A program made the position numbers and the translations under genes. From Pigmentibacter ruber (GTDB taxonomy: Bacteria > Bdellovibrionota_B > Oligoflexia > Silvanigrellales > Silvanigrellaceae): a stretch of 64,000 nucleotides of DNA. The stretch lies in NCBI RefSeq assembly GCF_009792895.1, contig NZ_WSSC01000001.1:930001-994000 (forward strand), read 5' to 3'. Shown piece after piece: positions 8,855 through 16,407 of this stretch (its first letter is position 1; each line of letters starts with the position of its first letter). The notes beneath the pieces are model-generated. The model did no database searches. It was not told the DNA's origin and was given only the letters and a program-made list of their open reading frames with translations.

Positions 8855-9355
8855 ATGCCAACAAAAAAAACAGAACAATCTCCTATTTTACAAAAACCTT
8901 ATAAAGTTAAAAAATTTTCAGTTGTAGATGAAAATGGAAATAATATTACTGAGAAAACCCTTTTAGGAAAATGGAATGTAATTTATTTCTATCCTAAAGA
9001 TATGACTTCTGGCTGTACTTTAGAGGCAAATGATTTTCAAACTAAATTAAAAACATTTCATAAATTTGGATGTGATATTTATGGAGTAAGCAAAGATTCC
9101 TGTCAAAGCCATTTAAAATTTATTCAAAAAGAAGGTTTGAAATTTACATTGTTATCTGATGAAGAAGGTAAATTACTTGAAAATTTTGCTGTATGGAAAG
9201 AAAAAAGTATGTACGGAAAAAAATATATGGGAATTGAGCGTTCAACTTTTTTAATTAACAAAGAAGGAATGGTTGTTGCAGAATGGAGAAAAGTTAAAGT
9301 AACTGAGCATGTAGAAACTGTTCTAGAAGTTTTAAAACAATTAACAAGCTCATAA
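8855..9355 (+). CDS. bcp: Thioredoxin-dependent peroxiredoxin, BCP/PrxQ type
   Basis: A 166-residue cytoplasmic peroxidase that reduces hydrogen peroxide and organic peroxides using thioredoxin. The peroxidatic cysteine motif is FYPKDMTSGCTLEANDF, the BCP signature (usual form YPKDxTPGCTxEA), here with Ser in place of the conserved Pro before Gly. A second cysteine follows in FGCDIYGVSKDSC, providing candidate resolving cysteines. Length matches the family. It follows the rdgC-like gene by 9 bases and is probably co-transcribed with it. The Pro-to-Ser change in the active-site loop is mildly unusual. Confidence 0.9.
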   Translation: MPTKKTEQSPILQKPYKVKKFSVVDENGNNITEKTLLGKWNVIYFYPKDMTSGCTLEANDFQTKLKTFHKFGCDIYGVSKDSCQSHLKFIQKEGLKFTLLSDEEGKLLENFAVWKEKSMYGKKYMGIERSTFLINKEGMVVAEWRKVKVTEHVETVLEVLKQLTSS

Positions 9356-9503
9356 AATCTTCAAATGTTTTATTTTTCGTCAATTATTTTGGAATGCAAA
9401 AAAGAATAAAAATGCTTGGAAATGACATATTTTCAAATTTTTCATTTTTATGTTAATATAGCTTCAAATTGTAATTTATTTAACAATTTTATGGAGTTCA
9501 GTA

Positions 9504-10271
9504 ATGCATGAAATAGATAATGAAGCGAATAGCCAAGAAATAATCCAACGTGATAAAACTGAATTGGCCAATGGATACCCCAAATGGTTTAGAGCAGTTG
9601 AGTTTGTTGGATTATTTCTATTTTTGTCATTTGCCTTTATTATAAGTTGGAAAATTATAGCCTCCTTCAATGAGCTCTGGTTTTTATCTCTCCCAGCACT
9701 TTTAATTGGCTGGATATTGAGTGATTTTGTTGGTGGTATTGTCCACTGGGCGGGTGATACATGGGGTTCAGTTGATATCCCTATTTTAGGGCCTGCTTTA
9801 ATTCGTCCCTTCAGAGAGCATCATGTAGATCAATTGGCTATTACACGGCATGACTTTATTGAAACGAATGCAGCTTGTGCACTTGCAGGAACTCCTGTTC
9901 TGTTTGTTTGTCTTTTTTTACCTATTGGTTCTTTGCATAAATTTTCATCGTTTTGTGTTTATTTTATTTTTTTCATGACTATATTTGTTTTATTTACAAA
10001 TCAAATTCATAAATGGGCTCATGCAAAAAAAGCAAATTTTTTAATTAAAATATTACAGAAATATAGAATTTTTTTAAATCCTGAGCACCACAAAATTCAT
10101 CATACTGTTCCATTCAATAAATATTATTGTATAACGACTGGATGGATGAATCCTATATTAACTTATTTTGAATTTTTTCCAAAGATGGAGCGCTTGATTA
10201 CAAAATATACGAAAGCTTTGCCAAGAAGAGAAGACATTGGGCAAAAAGCTGCTGAGAAACTCCTCAACTAA
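9504..10271 (+). CDS. carF: CarF/TMEM189-type plasmanylethanolamine desaturase
   Basis: A 255-residue membrane protein of the Kua/TMEM189/CarF lipid desaturase family. Known members (CarF of Myxococcus, human PEDS1) introduce the vinyl-ether double bond that turns plasmanyl lipids into plasmalogens. Family segments are very well kept: VHWAGDTWGS (His81), FREHHVDQLAITRHDFIETN (His106, His107, His116), NQIHKWAH (His169, His173) and PEHHKIHH (His195, 196, 199, 200), the expected di-iron ligands. Hydrophobic spans lie at about 33-50, 58-75, 128-142 and 148-165. It follows its upstream neighbour by about 150 bases and is probably separately transcribed. Family call is strong; the lipid substrate is inferred. 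Confidence 0.88.
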   Translation: MHEIDNEANSQEIIQRDKTELANGYPKWFRAVEFVGLFLFLSFAFIISWKIIASFNELWFLSLPALLIGWILSDFVGGIVHWAGDTWGSVDIPILGPALIRPFREHHVDQLAITRHDFIETNAACALAGTPVLFVCLFLPIGSLHKFSSFCVYFIFFMTIFVLFTNQIHKWAHAKKANFLIKILQKYRIFLNPEHHKIHHTVPFNKYYCITTGWMNPILTYFEFFPKMERLITKYTKALPRREDIGQKAAEKLLN

Positions 10272-10361
10272 AATCAGTAGAATCTAAAATAGTTAATCTT
10301 TACAATTTTTAAAATCTTCAATATCAATAAAATTGTTTTTATTTTAGAAGAAAGAAAATTC

Positions 10362-11033
10362 ATGTCGTTCACCAAAGAAACATTACTGCAGAACATCAAA
10401 GCTCGCACAATGGCTCATATTCTTGAGGGTGTTGAACGGTTTCCTAAACCCACAAAAATAGAAACACTGCCTCATTTGCCTTCAGATGAAAATTTAGCAA
10501 TTAAAATTTCACAGTGTGGTTTGTGTCCCTTAGCTCAAATGCGGAACCATGTAGTTGTTTCTAAAGAAATTGTTCCAAAAAAATATTTTATATTAGGAGA
10601 CTTTCCCGATTCCATAGAGGATAAATCAGGAGATGTATTCAGTGAAAAATCTCCTTTAGCAAGTCTAATTTTGAATCTTTTAAGCAAAATTGGCATTAAA
10701 AACGATTCTTATTTTTCTTATGCAGTAAAGTGTTTTCCACAAAAAGCTCTATACACAGATTCTCTCCATATTTGCGTCCAAAATAATTTAATAGAAGAGC
10801 TAAAATGTGTAGCTCCAGAATATATTTTTTGTTTTGGCTACCGTTCTTTGAAAGGTTTGTATAGCGCTCTGCAGATTACCTCATCTTTAAAAAATATCAA
10901 TGAAAACAGCTTACTAGATAAAATAGAAATTTCTGGAAAAGTTGTCCAGCCTTATTTTCTCCCTAGTATTAAAGAGTTATATGAGTTTCCCCACTGGAGA
11001 AAACAGGTTTGGGAGCTCCTTTCAAGTCTCTGA
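10362..11033 (+). CDS. Uracil-DNA glycosylase-like Fe-S protein (family 4-like), divergent
   Basis: A 223-residue protein with the layout of family 4/5 uracil-DNA glycosylases. Four cysteines are spaced as in the [4Fe-4S] members: Cys52 and Cys55 (QCGLCPLA), Cys124 (VKCFPQ) and Cys138. The 'coordinate N.VKC.P' and 'P.+I..+G' strands (AVKCFPQK; APEYIFCFGY) are present. The active-site motif normally read GEAPG..(E/D) is replaced by GDFPDSIED, and the terminal HPS/HPA motif is not visible. It may therefore be an inactive or altered-specificity relative. It may have a role in DNA repair, but activity cannot be assumed. Confidence 0.65.
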   Translation: MSFTKETLLQNIKARTMAHILEGVERFPKPTKIETLPHLPSDENLAIKISQCGLCPLAQMRNHVVVSKEIVPKKYFILGDFPDSIEDKSGDVFSEKSPLASLILNLLSKIGIKNDSYFSYAVKCFPQKALYTDSLHICVQNNLIEELKCVAPEYIFCFGYRSLKGLYSALQITSSLKNINENSLLDKIEISGKVVQPYFLPSIKELYEFPHWRKQVWELLSSL

Positions 11034-11098
11034 TTGTTTCTTTTCTCCTCTTGGGTCTCTTAAAATTATTGATTTTATAGTCAAAATGCAGTTCAGTA

Positions 11099-11127
11099 TT
11101 GACCTAACAGGTACTCTCTAGTAATGG
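11099..11127 (+). promoter_or_regulatory. Possible sigma70-type promoter for tig
   Basis: TTGACC (11099-11104) is followed after 17 bases by TAATGG (11122-11127). The -35 is five of six to consensus but the -10 is poor. Position about 100 bases before the tig start is reasonable. Confidence 0.3.
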
Positions 11128-11226
11128 TTTTTAGCTAAACAATTGGTGTTTGCTTCGCTCTTTAAAGGACTTGGCAACTTTAAGCAACATCCGTTTTATG
11201 GATTTTTTATTAAGTAGGAACTAAAA

Positions 11227-12507
11227 ATGACATTTTCCTCAACAATTGAAGAAGTGAATAGCACTCGTCGTAAATTCAAAATATCAGTACCAGCTGCTTC
11301 TATTAAAGTAGCATTTTCTGAAGTTGCTTCCGAAATTCAAAAAACTGCAGAAGTTAGAGGTTTTCGTAAAGGAAAAGCTCCTCAAGCTTTAATTAGAAAG
11401 TTTTATTTTGGTGACATAGTAAAAAAAGCTGCTGATAAAGTAATTAATAATGCATATTCTGATGTTGCTAAAACAGCAGACTTTCAAATAGTTAGTTATC
11501 CACACATAGAACCAGAAAATCAATTTGATGAAAATAATGATTTTCAATTTTCTGCAACTGTAGATATCAATCCTAAAGTAGAAATTAAGGATTATTCAAA
11601 CTTAACAGTTAAATTAAATAAAAATTTAAATATAAATGTTGAAGAAGAGCTTGATAAGTTATTAAATAATTACGCAAGAATTTTAGGAAAAACTGAAAAA
11701 GATGAAAGCGGAAGAGCTCTTGTTAAGGGTGATGTAGCTAATGTTTCTTATAAAGTATTTTCAGCTGAGAATGAGCTAAAAAATAAAGAGACAAATTCAC
11801 AGATGATTGAATTAAATGGTACCAATCTTCCAGCAATTGAAGAAGCCATTCTTGGATTAAAAGCAGGCGAATCTAAAACTTTTTCAGTAACATATCCTGA
11901 AAACTATCAAGATAATGAACTAAAAGGATTAACAGTTGAATTTCAATTGGTAGTAAACTCAGTTGAAACTATAGTTCCTGCAGAATTAAATGATGAGTTT
12001 GCCACTCGTTTAGGCCATAAAACAATTGAAGAAGCAAAAACAAACTTACTTGAAACAATTAGAAAATCAAATGAAGAAGCTCGCTCTAGCTCTGCATTTG
12101 CGCAAATTGTAGATCATGTTCTTGCAGTAAATAATTTTGAAGTAGCTGAAAGTTTAATTGAAAGCACTATTGACCGTGCTATTGCTGAAGCAAATGCGAA
12201 TGCAGCAAAAAATGCTCAAATTAATAAGGAAGATGAACAAGCTCGTGCGGGATATCGTGAGTGGGCTGCAAAACAAGTGCGTGGAATTTTAGCATTAGGT
12301 CATATTGCTAGACAAGAAGAAATAGTTGTGAGTGATGATGAAATGTTAAGAGACATGGCTTCCTATGCAATGGCAAATCGTATGGATCCACGTGAATTAA
12401 TAAAGCGTGCAGGAACACAAGTTTATGATGAGTTCCGTGGGCAAGTTATGATTCGCAAAGTAATTTCTAAAATTTTAGAAAAAGCACAAATTGAATATAT
12501 TGACTAA
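11227..12507 (+). CDS. tig: Trigger factor (ribosome-associated chaperone/prolyl isomerase)
   Basis: A 426-residue trigger factor that binds ribosomal protein L23 at the tunnel exit and shields nascent chains. The ribosome-docking signature GFRKGKAP lies at residues 45-52. An FKBP-like PPIase domain follows (about 155-240; KGDVANVSYKVFSAE, GLKAGESKTFSVTYPE), then the helical C-terminal chaperone domain. Length matches the family (432 in E. coli). The ATG has GGAACTAAAA just upstream. The gene stands alone rather than next to clpP-clpX within this window; its downstream neighbour encodes an unrelated small secreted protein. Confidence 0.95.
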   Translation: MTFSSTIEEVNSTRRKFKISVPAASIKVAFSEVASEIQKTAEVRGFRKGKAPQALIRKFYFGDIVKKAADKVINNAYSDVAKTADFQIVSYPHIEPENQFDENNDFQFSATVDINPKVEIKDYSNLTVKLNKNLNINVEEELDKLLNNYARILGKTEKDESGRALVKGDVANVSYKVFSAENELKNKETNSQMIELNGTNLPAIEEAILGLKAGESKTFSVTYPENYQDNELKGLTVEFQLVVNSVETIVPAELNDEFATRLGHKTIEEAKTNLLETIRKSNEEARSSSAFAQIVDHVLAVNNFEVAESLIESTIDRAIAEANANAAKNAQINKEDEQARAGYREWAAKQVRGILALGHIARQEEIVVSDDEMLRDMASYAMANRMDPRELIKRAGTQVYDEFRGQVMIRKVISKILEKAQIEYID

Positions 12508-12631
12508 GTAAAAAAATTTTTAAAAAAGATTTTGATCTTGGAATAAATTCTGAGTTCGTGAAGTATTAATAATTGAGGATGATTTTTTGCTCCTCTTATT
12601 TTAATCAACGCCAATTTTTTTGGGGGTTTTC

Positions 12632-12931
12632 ATGAAACTTATATCTTTAGTTGCTGCATCTCTTCTTACTTTTTCTGCTTTTGCTAACGAAGCTGCTTCT
12701 GAAGCAGCAGCTCCTGCGGCTGCTCCAGCTGCTGCAGCTGAAGCAAAACCAACTTCTACAGCAGCTGCAAGTGATGCAAACGCTGAAGCTAAGCCAGCAG
12801 AACACAAAAAAGCTGAGAAGAAAAAAGCAGAAAAGAAAAAATCTGCTCATAAGAAAAATAAAGCTAAAAAATCTGAAGCAGCTAAGTCTGAAGCAGCTCC
12901 AGCAGCTGAAGCAGCTCCAGCTTCTAACTAA
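12632..12931 (+). CDS. Small secreted Ala/Lys-rich protein
   Basis: A 99-residue protein with a clear Sec signal peptide (MKLISLVAASLLTFSAFA, cleavage before NEAA). The mature part is low complexity: Ala/Pro/Glu-rich, then a Lys/Ala/His block (HKKAEKKKAEKKKSAHKK) resembling histone H1 tails, then Ala/Pro/Glu again. No domain is recognised. The start is ATG 12632 behind an unusual GGGGG; a TTG four codons upstream is less likely because the signal peptide begins here. A strong terminator follows. Function is unknown; a polycationic periplasmic or surface protein is a reasonable reading. Confidence 0.7.
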   Translation: MKLISLVAASLLTFSAFANEAASEAAAPAAAPAAAAEAKPTSTAAASDANAEAKPAEHKKAEKKKAEKKKSAHKKNKAKKSEAAKSEAAPAAEAAPASN

Positions 12932-12961
12932 TAACAGTAACTTTAAAGCTGTTGTTATTGG

Positions 12962-12989
12962 AAAAGCCTCCTTACAAGGAGGCTTTTTT
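12962..12989 (+). terminator. Intrinsic terminator after the Ala/Lys-rich gene
   Basis: AAAAGCCTCC (12962-12971) pairs perfectly with GGAGGCTTTT (12978-12987) around TTACAA and runs into six T. This is a textbook Rho-independent terminator 30 bases after the stop codon. Confidence 0.92.
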
Positions 12990-13273
12990 CATTTAAAATA
13001 TTATGAATTAAAACAAAAAAGTATTTTTCAATTTCTCTTTTAAAATATAAATCATATCAAAGTAACAATTTATATTGACTTTTTATAAATATAAATTTAT
13101 CTTAGCAAAAGATAATTGCTTGAATCTGTGATTTTATTTGCCTTTTTTTACTTGTACTTTCTATTGATTTGTAAATATGGCAATTAAAGTTCTGAATAAT
13201 ATTAAATATTCCTTATTTTTTCTTTAATTAAATATATTGCTTTTATTTCCTTGGTAATTGAAAGGATCACGTC
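12990..13273. other. A+T-rich intergenic region
   Basis: About 280 very A+T-rich bases between the terminator and the next start (about 340 between the two genes). I see no open reading frame with a ribosome-binding site, no RNA gene and no clear repeat. It ends with AAAGGA seven bases before the ATG at 13274. A promoter for that gene must lie here but cannot be picked out from the A+T background. Confidence 0.6.
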
Positions 13274-13549
13274 ATGGGAATTTTATATCCTATCGAAGAT
13301 TATGAGATTTGGGCTAAACGCTATGATATTGAAATCAAGACTATTCGTTGTGACAAATGTGGTAAAGCTATTACCACCTCAAAACCGTTTGCATTAGGTC
13401 AACTTCGAGGACTTCTTGCAGAAAATCATGGTTGTGAAGGAAAATGCTTAGCTTCTGTGGTATTTCATGGCAATCAACTGAAAAAAATAGAAGGCATGTT
13501 AAATCAAAAAAAGAAAGCTAAAAAATCTAGATTTATCAATATTATATAA
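13274..13549 (+). CDS. Small cysteine-rich (putative zinc-binding) protein
   Basis: A 91-residue protein with four cysteines arranged CDKCGK (about 26-29) and HGCEGKC (about 53-58), plausibly one zinc site, and a basic C-terminal tail (KKKAKKSR). No signal peptide, so cytoplasmic. AAAGGA is 7 bases before the ATG and supports the start. No family is recognised. It stands alone between A+T-rich spacers. The arrangement recalls small zinc-ribbon nucleic-acid-binding or adaptor proteins, but that is only a guess. Confidence 0.7.
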   Translation: MGILYPIEDYEIWAKRYDIEIKTIRCDKCGKAITTSKPFALGQLRGLLAENHGCEGKCLASVVFHGNQLKKIEGMLNQKKKAKKSRFINII

Positions 13550-13696
13550 TAATATTTAAATTAGTTCTTTATATTAAAGGGCAAATTAGAAAAATTATTG
13601 ATTTATATCAATTTTATGCTAAAATTATACAGCTGATAGTGTACTTCCTCTCCTGCTATGCTCATTAAAATAAATTTAACAATTCTAAAGGTTTCT

Positions 13697-14143
13697 ATGA
13701 AGTTTAAATTTAATAATATATTCAACATATTGTATGCTTTAATGGCGTTGTTTGTTTTCAATAATATCTATGCAGTTGATTATATTGAAACTAAAAAAGA
13801 AATTGGGGAAATACCTTTAAAAAATTATATTATATCACACAAAAATTGGATAAAAACTTTTTACCAGCAAGATAGAAACTTATTAACAAGTACAAAATGT
13901 CATTGCAATGAGCCTAGCTCAATTTACAGACCAAATTTCTATGAGATAAATGAATTATCTCCTATTTTTTCGAAATATTCTTATATTAGAGAAAATATTG
14001 AAAGACCTGTTTCTTTTAAAAGTAAAGAATTGATTCAAAATATTGAATTTATTATGACCCCACATTTTAATTTAATTGGTGCACAAGTTTTTTCAAATTC
14101 AAATATAAATGTTTCTTTAGAGTTAAAAGCTTTATTTTTTTAG
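13697..14143 (+). CDS. Secreted hypothetical protein
   Basis: A 148-residue protein with a signal peptide (MKFKFNNIFNILYALMALF, likely cleaved after NIYA). The mature part has one CHC cysteine pair (TKCHCNEP) and no recognised domain. ATG 13697 is favoured over ATG 13658 because AAAGG lies 6 bases upstream and the signal peptide starts there. Its 3' end overlaps that of the convergent monooxygenase gene by 12 bases. Periplasmic or secreted location is inferred; function is unknown. Confidence 0.65.
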   Translation: MKFKFNNIFNILYALMALFVFNNIYAVDYIETKKEIGEIPLKNYIISHKNWIKTFYQQDRNLLTSTKCHCNEPSSIYRPNFYEINELSPIFSKYSYIRENIERPVSFKSKELIQNIEFIMTPHFNLIGAQVFSNSNINVSLELKALFF

Positions 14144-15631
14144 CCAATAATTTAATTGCTTTTTTATTGTAACAGAAGATTGTAAATGATCTGATGCCCA
14201 GGCAATATATAAATCAGGTCTAATGAGCAGATACTTAGTTTTGAAGAATTCATACCTTTTTTCTGTATATTTAAAATGATAAATTTCTAATCTATCTTTA
14301 AATTCTTCTGGAAATCTAAATTTCTGATGTGTAAAACAAATGAAAATAAAATTACCTTTAGAAAATAAATTATATAAATTTAGACAATTGAAATCTTGAA
14401 AAAGCTCTAAATTTGGAATTCTACAACCAATCAGTTTATTTTCTTCAGTAGAATTTTGATAATTTATGTGTAAACCAGCTATTTCTTCTGTAAGCTTTTT
14501 ATTCACAGCATCAATTTCTAATATAACATCTTCAAAATATTTTCTAAAAACTAAATCACTATCATTTGTTCTAAATAATAAGCTTTCCTGCTTTTTTATA
14601 GATTCCATTAACATTTTTCCTGCTTTCAGACGTTCCGTTTGGTAGCTATCAAGTAACCATTTTGGAGCCCATCCTTTTAATTCTGCAGCTAGTTTCCAGC
14701 CTAAATTAAAAGCATCTTGAATGCCATAATTTAATCCTTGTCCTCCAGCTGGAAGATGATAATGAGCAGCATCACCAGCAAGTATAACTCTATTCTTTAT
14801 CAGCTGTTTTGCTAATTTATTAGCATTACCAAAACTGGATATCCAATGCGGATTTTTTATTCCAAAATCATGACCACAAATATCTACTAAATAATTCTTT
14901 ATTAGATCTAAATTTAGTGAACTTTGAACAATTTCATCACTAATATTATTACTTATAATGATAAAACGTGTAAGATTTTTTCCTGCAGGCATTGCGACAA
15001 CTAAGCCCTTTGAGCTAAATTCACATTGCGTTGAATAGGCTAATGGCGTATCCAAATAAACATCAGCAAGTAATGCTGTATTAGTTTTATTTGTTCCTAA
15101 CATTTCTATGTTGCTTAGTTTTCTTATAACACTTTTTGCGCCATCGCATCCAACTAAGTATTTTGCATGAAATTTTGACTTTTTTTCTAGATAATTTGCT
15201 TCAATTACAACACCATCATAATATTCTTCAAAATACACAACTTCATGTTCTCTTAAAATCTCTACACCATGTTCTAAGGCATGGTTTTGTAATAAAATTT
15301 CTGTTTCTTTTTGCGGTAACCAAAGTGTAAAATTACATGGACTATCAAGCATAAACATTTTTAATTTAATCATGACTGCATAGTGATACAGAGGTAGTCT
15401 TGGATCTTTTTCAAGTAGCTCTTTTCCTTTTTCGATAAAGCTTTCTAAAAGACCTCTAGCGGAAAGAAGTTCTGCCGTTCTTGGGTGGATTGTTGCTCCT
15501 CTTGATTCGGGTGATTCTGCTATTTTATTGTCCAAAACCAACACTTTTATTCCCTTCAATGCTAATTCATAGGCCAGCATTAATCCTGTAGGCCCTCCTC
15601 CCGCAATTACAACTTCATATTGGTTTTTCAT
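14132..15631 (-). CDS. FAD-dependent aromatic monooxygenase (group A, Rox/MhpA-like)
   Basis: A 500-residue flavoprotein hydroxylase. FAD-binding motif GGGPTG lies at residues 11-16, the NAD(P)H/FAD 'DG' motif in YLVGCDGAKSVIRKL and the 'GD' motif in RVILAGDAAHYHLPAGGQGLN. A C-terminal region of about 110 residues fits the thioredoxin-like domain of this group. Relatives hydroxylate phenolics or inactivate antibiotics such as rifampicin; substrate here is unknown. The start is ATG 15631 with AAAGGAAA upstream, directly before the Rossmann strand. It is divergent from a TetR-type repressor with two palindromic operators between them, so it is very probably the repressor's target. Confidence 0.88.
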   Translation of the reverse strand: MKNQYEVVIAGGGPTGLMLAYELALKGIKVLVLDNKIAESPESRGATIHPRTAELLSARGLLESFIEKGKELLEKDPRLPLYHYAVMIKLKMFMLDSPCNFTLWLPQKETEILLQNHALEHGVEILREHEVVYFEEYYDGVVIEANYLEKKSKFHAKYLVGCDGAKSVIRKLSNIEMLGTNKTNTALLADVYLDTPLAYSTQCEFSSKGLVVAMPAGKNLTRFIIISNNISDEIVQSSLNLDLIKNYLVDICGHDFGIKNPHWISSFGNANKLAKQLIKNRVILAGDAAHYHLPAGGQGLNYGIQDAFNLGWKLAAELKGWAPKWLLDSYQTERLKAGKMLMESIKKQESLLFRTNDSDLVFRKYFEDVILEIDAVNKKLTEEIAGLHINYQNSTEENKLIGCRIPNLELFQDFNCLNLYNLFSKGNFIFICFTHQKFRFPEEFKDRLEIYHFKYTEKRYEFFKTKYLLIRPDLYIAWASDHLQSSVTIKKQLNYWLKK

Positions 15632-15679
15632 TTGTATTTTCCTTTGTATTGTTTTTAAGTTGAAGGAAATAAAGTGTAC

Positions 15680-15716
15680 CCTAACACTGTTAGTTATATA
15701 ATCTAACAGTGTTAGG
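15680..15716. promoter_or_regulatory. Twin palindromic TetR-type operators in divergent promoter
   Basis: Two 13-base palindromes, CTAACACTGTTAG (15681-15693) and CTAACAGTGTTAG (15703-15715), differ only at the central base and together make a larger inverted repeat. Between them lies TATATAAT, a good -10 element. The arrangement, two operators between a TetR-family gene and a divergent target gene, mirrors tetR/tetA. Read directly; regulator assignment is inferred. Confidence 0.85.
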
Positions 15717-15735
15717 TTGTCAATGGAGGGATGTT

Positions 15736-16380
15736 TTGAACCAAACACAAGCAAAAAATATTGTAAATGTAGCTTTAGATCTATTGGATGAAGTTGGTTA
15801 TGAAGGTGTAACCATGCGTAAATTAGCTGAAAAATTAAATATTAAGGCTCCAACTTTGTACTGGCACTTCAAAAATAAACAAGAATTGATAGATAAAATA
15901 GCAGATTCTCTGCTTTCAGATGTGGCCATCAAACCTTTAAATTCTGAAATAAGCTGGGCAGATCAAATTAAATTGATAGCTAAAGACATTCGTCGCGCCT
16001 TGCTTTCCCGGCGAGATGGTGGATTAATATATGCTGGAACAGTAGTACCTACTGAAAATGTATTTCGAGTTTATCATGCTATTGTTAATCCTCTAATTAA
16101 AAATAATTTTCAGGCAATTACTGCAGGTAGATTTGCATTTAATATATTATATTTTGTCTTAGGTTTTGTTATTGAAGAGCAAGGAAATAAAAAAATAAAT
16201 GAAAAAAACTACCTCAATAAAGTAACAAGTTTTTCAAGTATCAATTTGCAAAATGTATTGAACAACAACTTAAATATGGTACTAGAAGATTTATTTGCTG
16301 ATAATGAAGAAGAACGTTTTGAATTTGGCTTGGATCTTTTATGTCAAGGTTTAATGACTTTGCAAAAGAAAAACCCTTAG
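15736..16380 (+). CDS. TetR-family repressor with TetR-type C-terminal domain
   Basis: A 214-residue repressor. The helix-turn-helix (about 23-46, VTMRKLAEKLNIKAPTLYWH) is nearly that of classical TetR, and the ligand domain also follows TetR (LLSRRDGG; LGFVIEEQ; FGLDLLCQGL), suggesting the TetR_C_1 group. By eye the magnesium-tetracycline ligands are not kept: the His100 position reads Tyr, Arg104 reads Val, and no His appears near position 64. Tetracycline is thus unlikely as inducer. The start is TTG 15736 with GGAGGG 5 bases upstream; the nearby ATGs are out of frame. It is predicted to repress itself and the divergent monooxygenase through the twin operators. Confidence 0.9.
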   Translation: MNQTQAKNIVNVALDLLDEVGYEGVTMRKLAEKLNIKAPTLYWHFKNKQELIDKIADSLLSDVAIKPLNSEISWADQIKLIAKDIRRALLSRRDGGLIYAGTVVPTENVFRVYHAIVNPLIKNNFQAITAGRFAFNILYFVLGFVIEEQGNKKINEKNYLNKVTSFSSINLQNVLNNNLNMVLEDLFADNEEERFEFGLDLLCQGLMTLQKKNP

Positions 16381-16398
16381 AAATTTTTTTCTAAGGGT
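16373..16398 (-). terminator. Intrinsic terminator for ileS, inside the tetR 3' end
   Basis: ACCCTTAGAAA (16373-16383) pairs with TTTCTAAGGGT (16388-16398) around TTTT. Read on the minus strand the stem is followed by TTTTTCTTTT, so it ends ileS transcripts ten bases after the stop. The left arm contains the last codons of the convergent repressor gene. Confidence 0.8.
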
Positions 16399-16407
16399 AG
16401 AAGAATA

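Noticed and set aside
12651-13043. Leucine/glutamine-rich frame overlapping the Ala/Lys-rich gene
   Set aside because: Low-complexity shadow created by GCAGCT-type repeats; the signal-peptide frame has the proper start and the terminator follows its stop.
14132-15631. Tet(X)-type tetracycline destructase
   Set aside because: Protein is 500 residues with an extra C-terminal region, unlike Tet(X) (about 388), and the partner repressor lacks the tetracycline-magnesium ligands.
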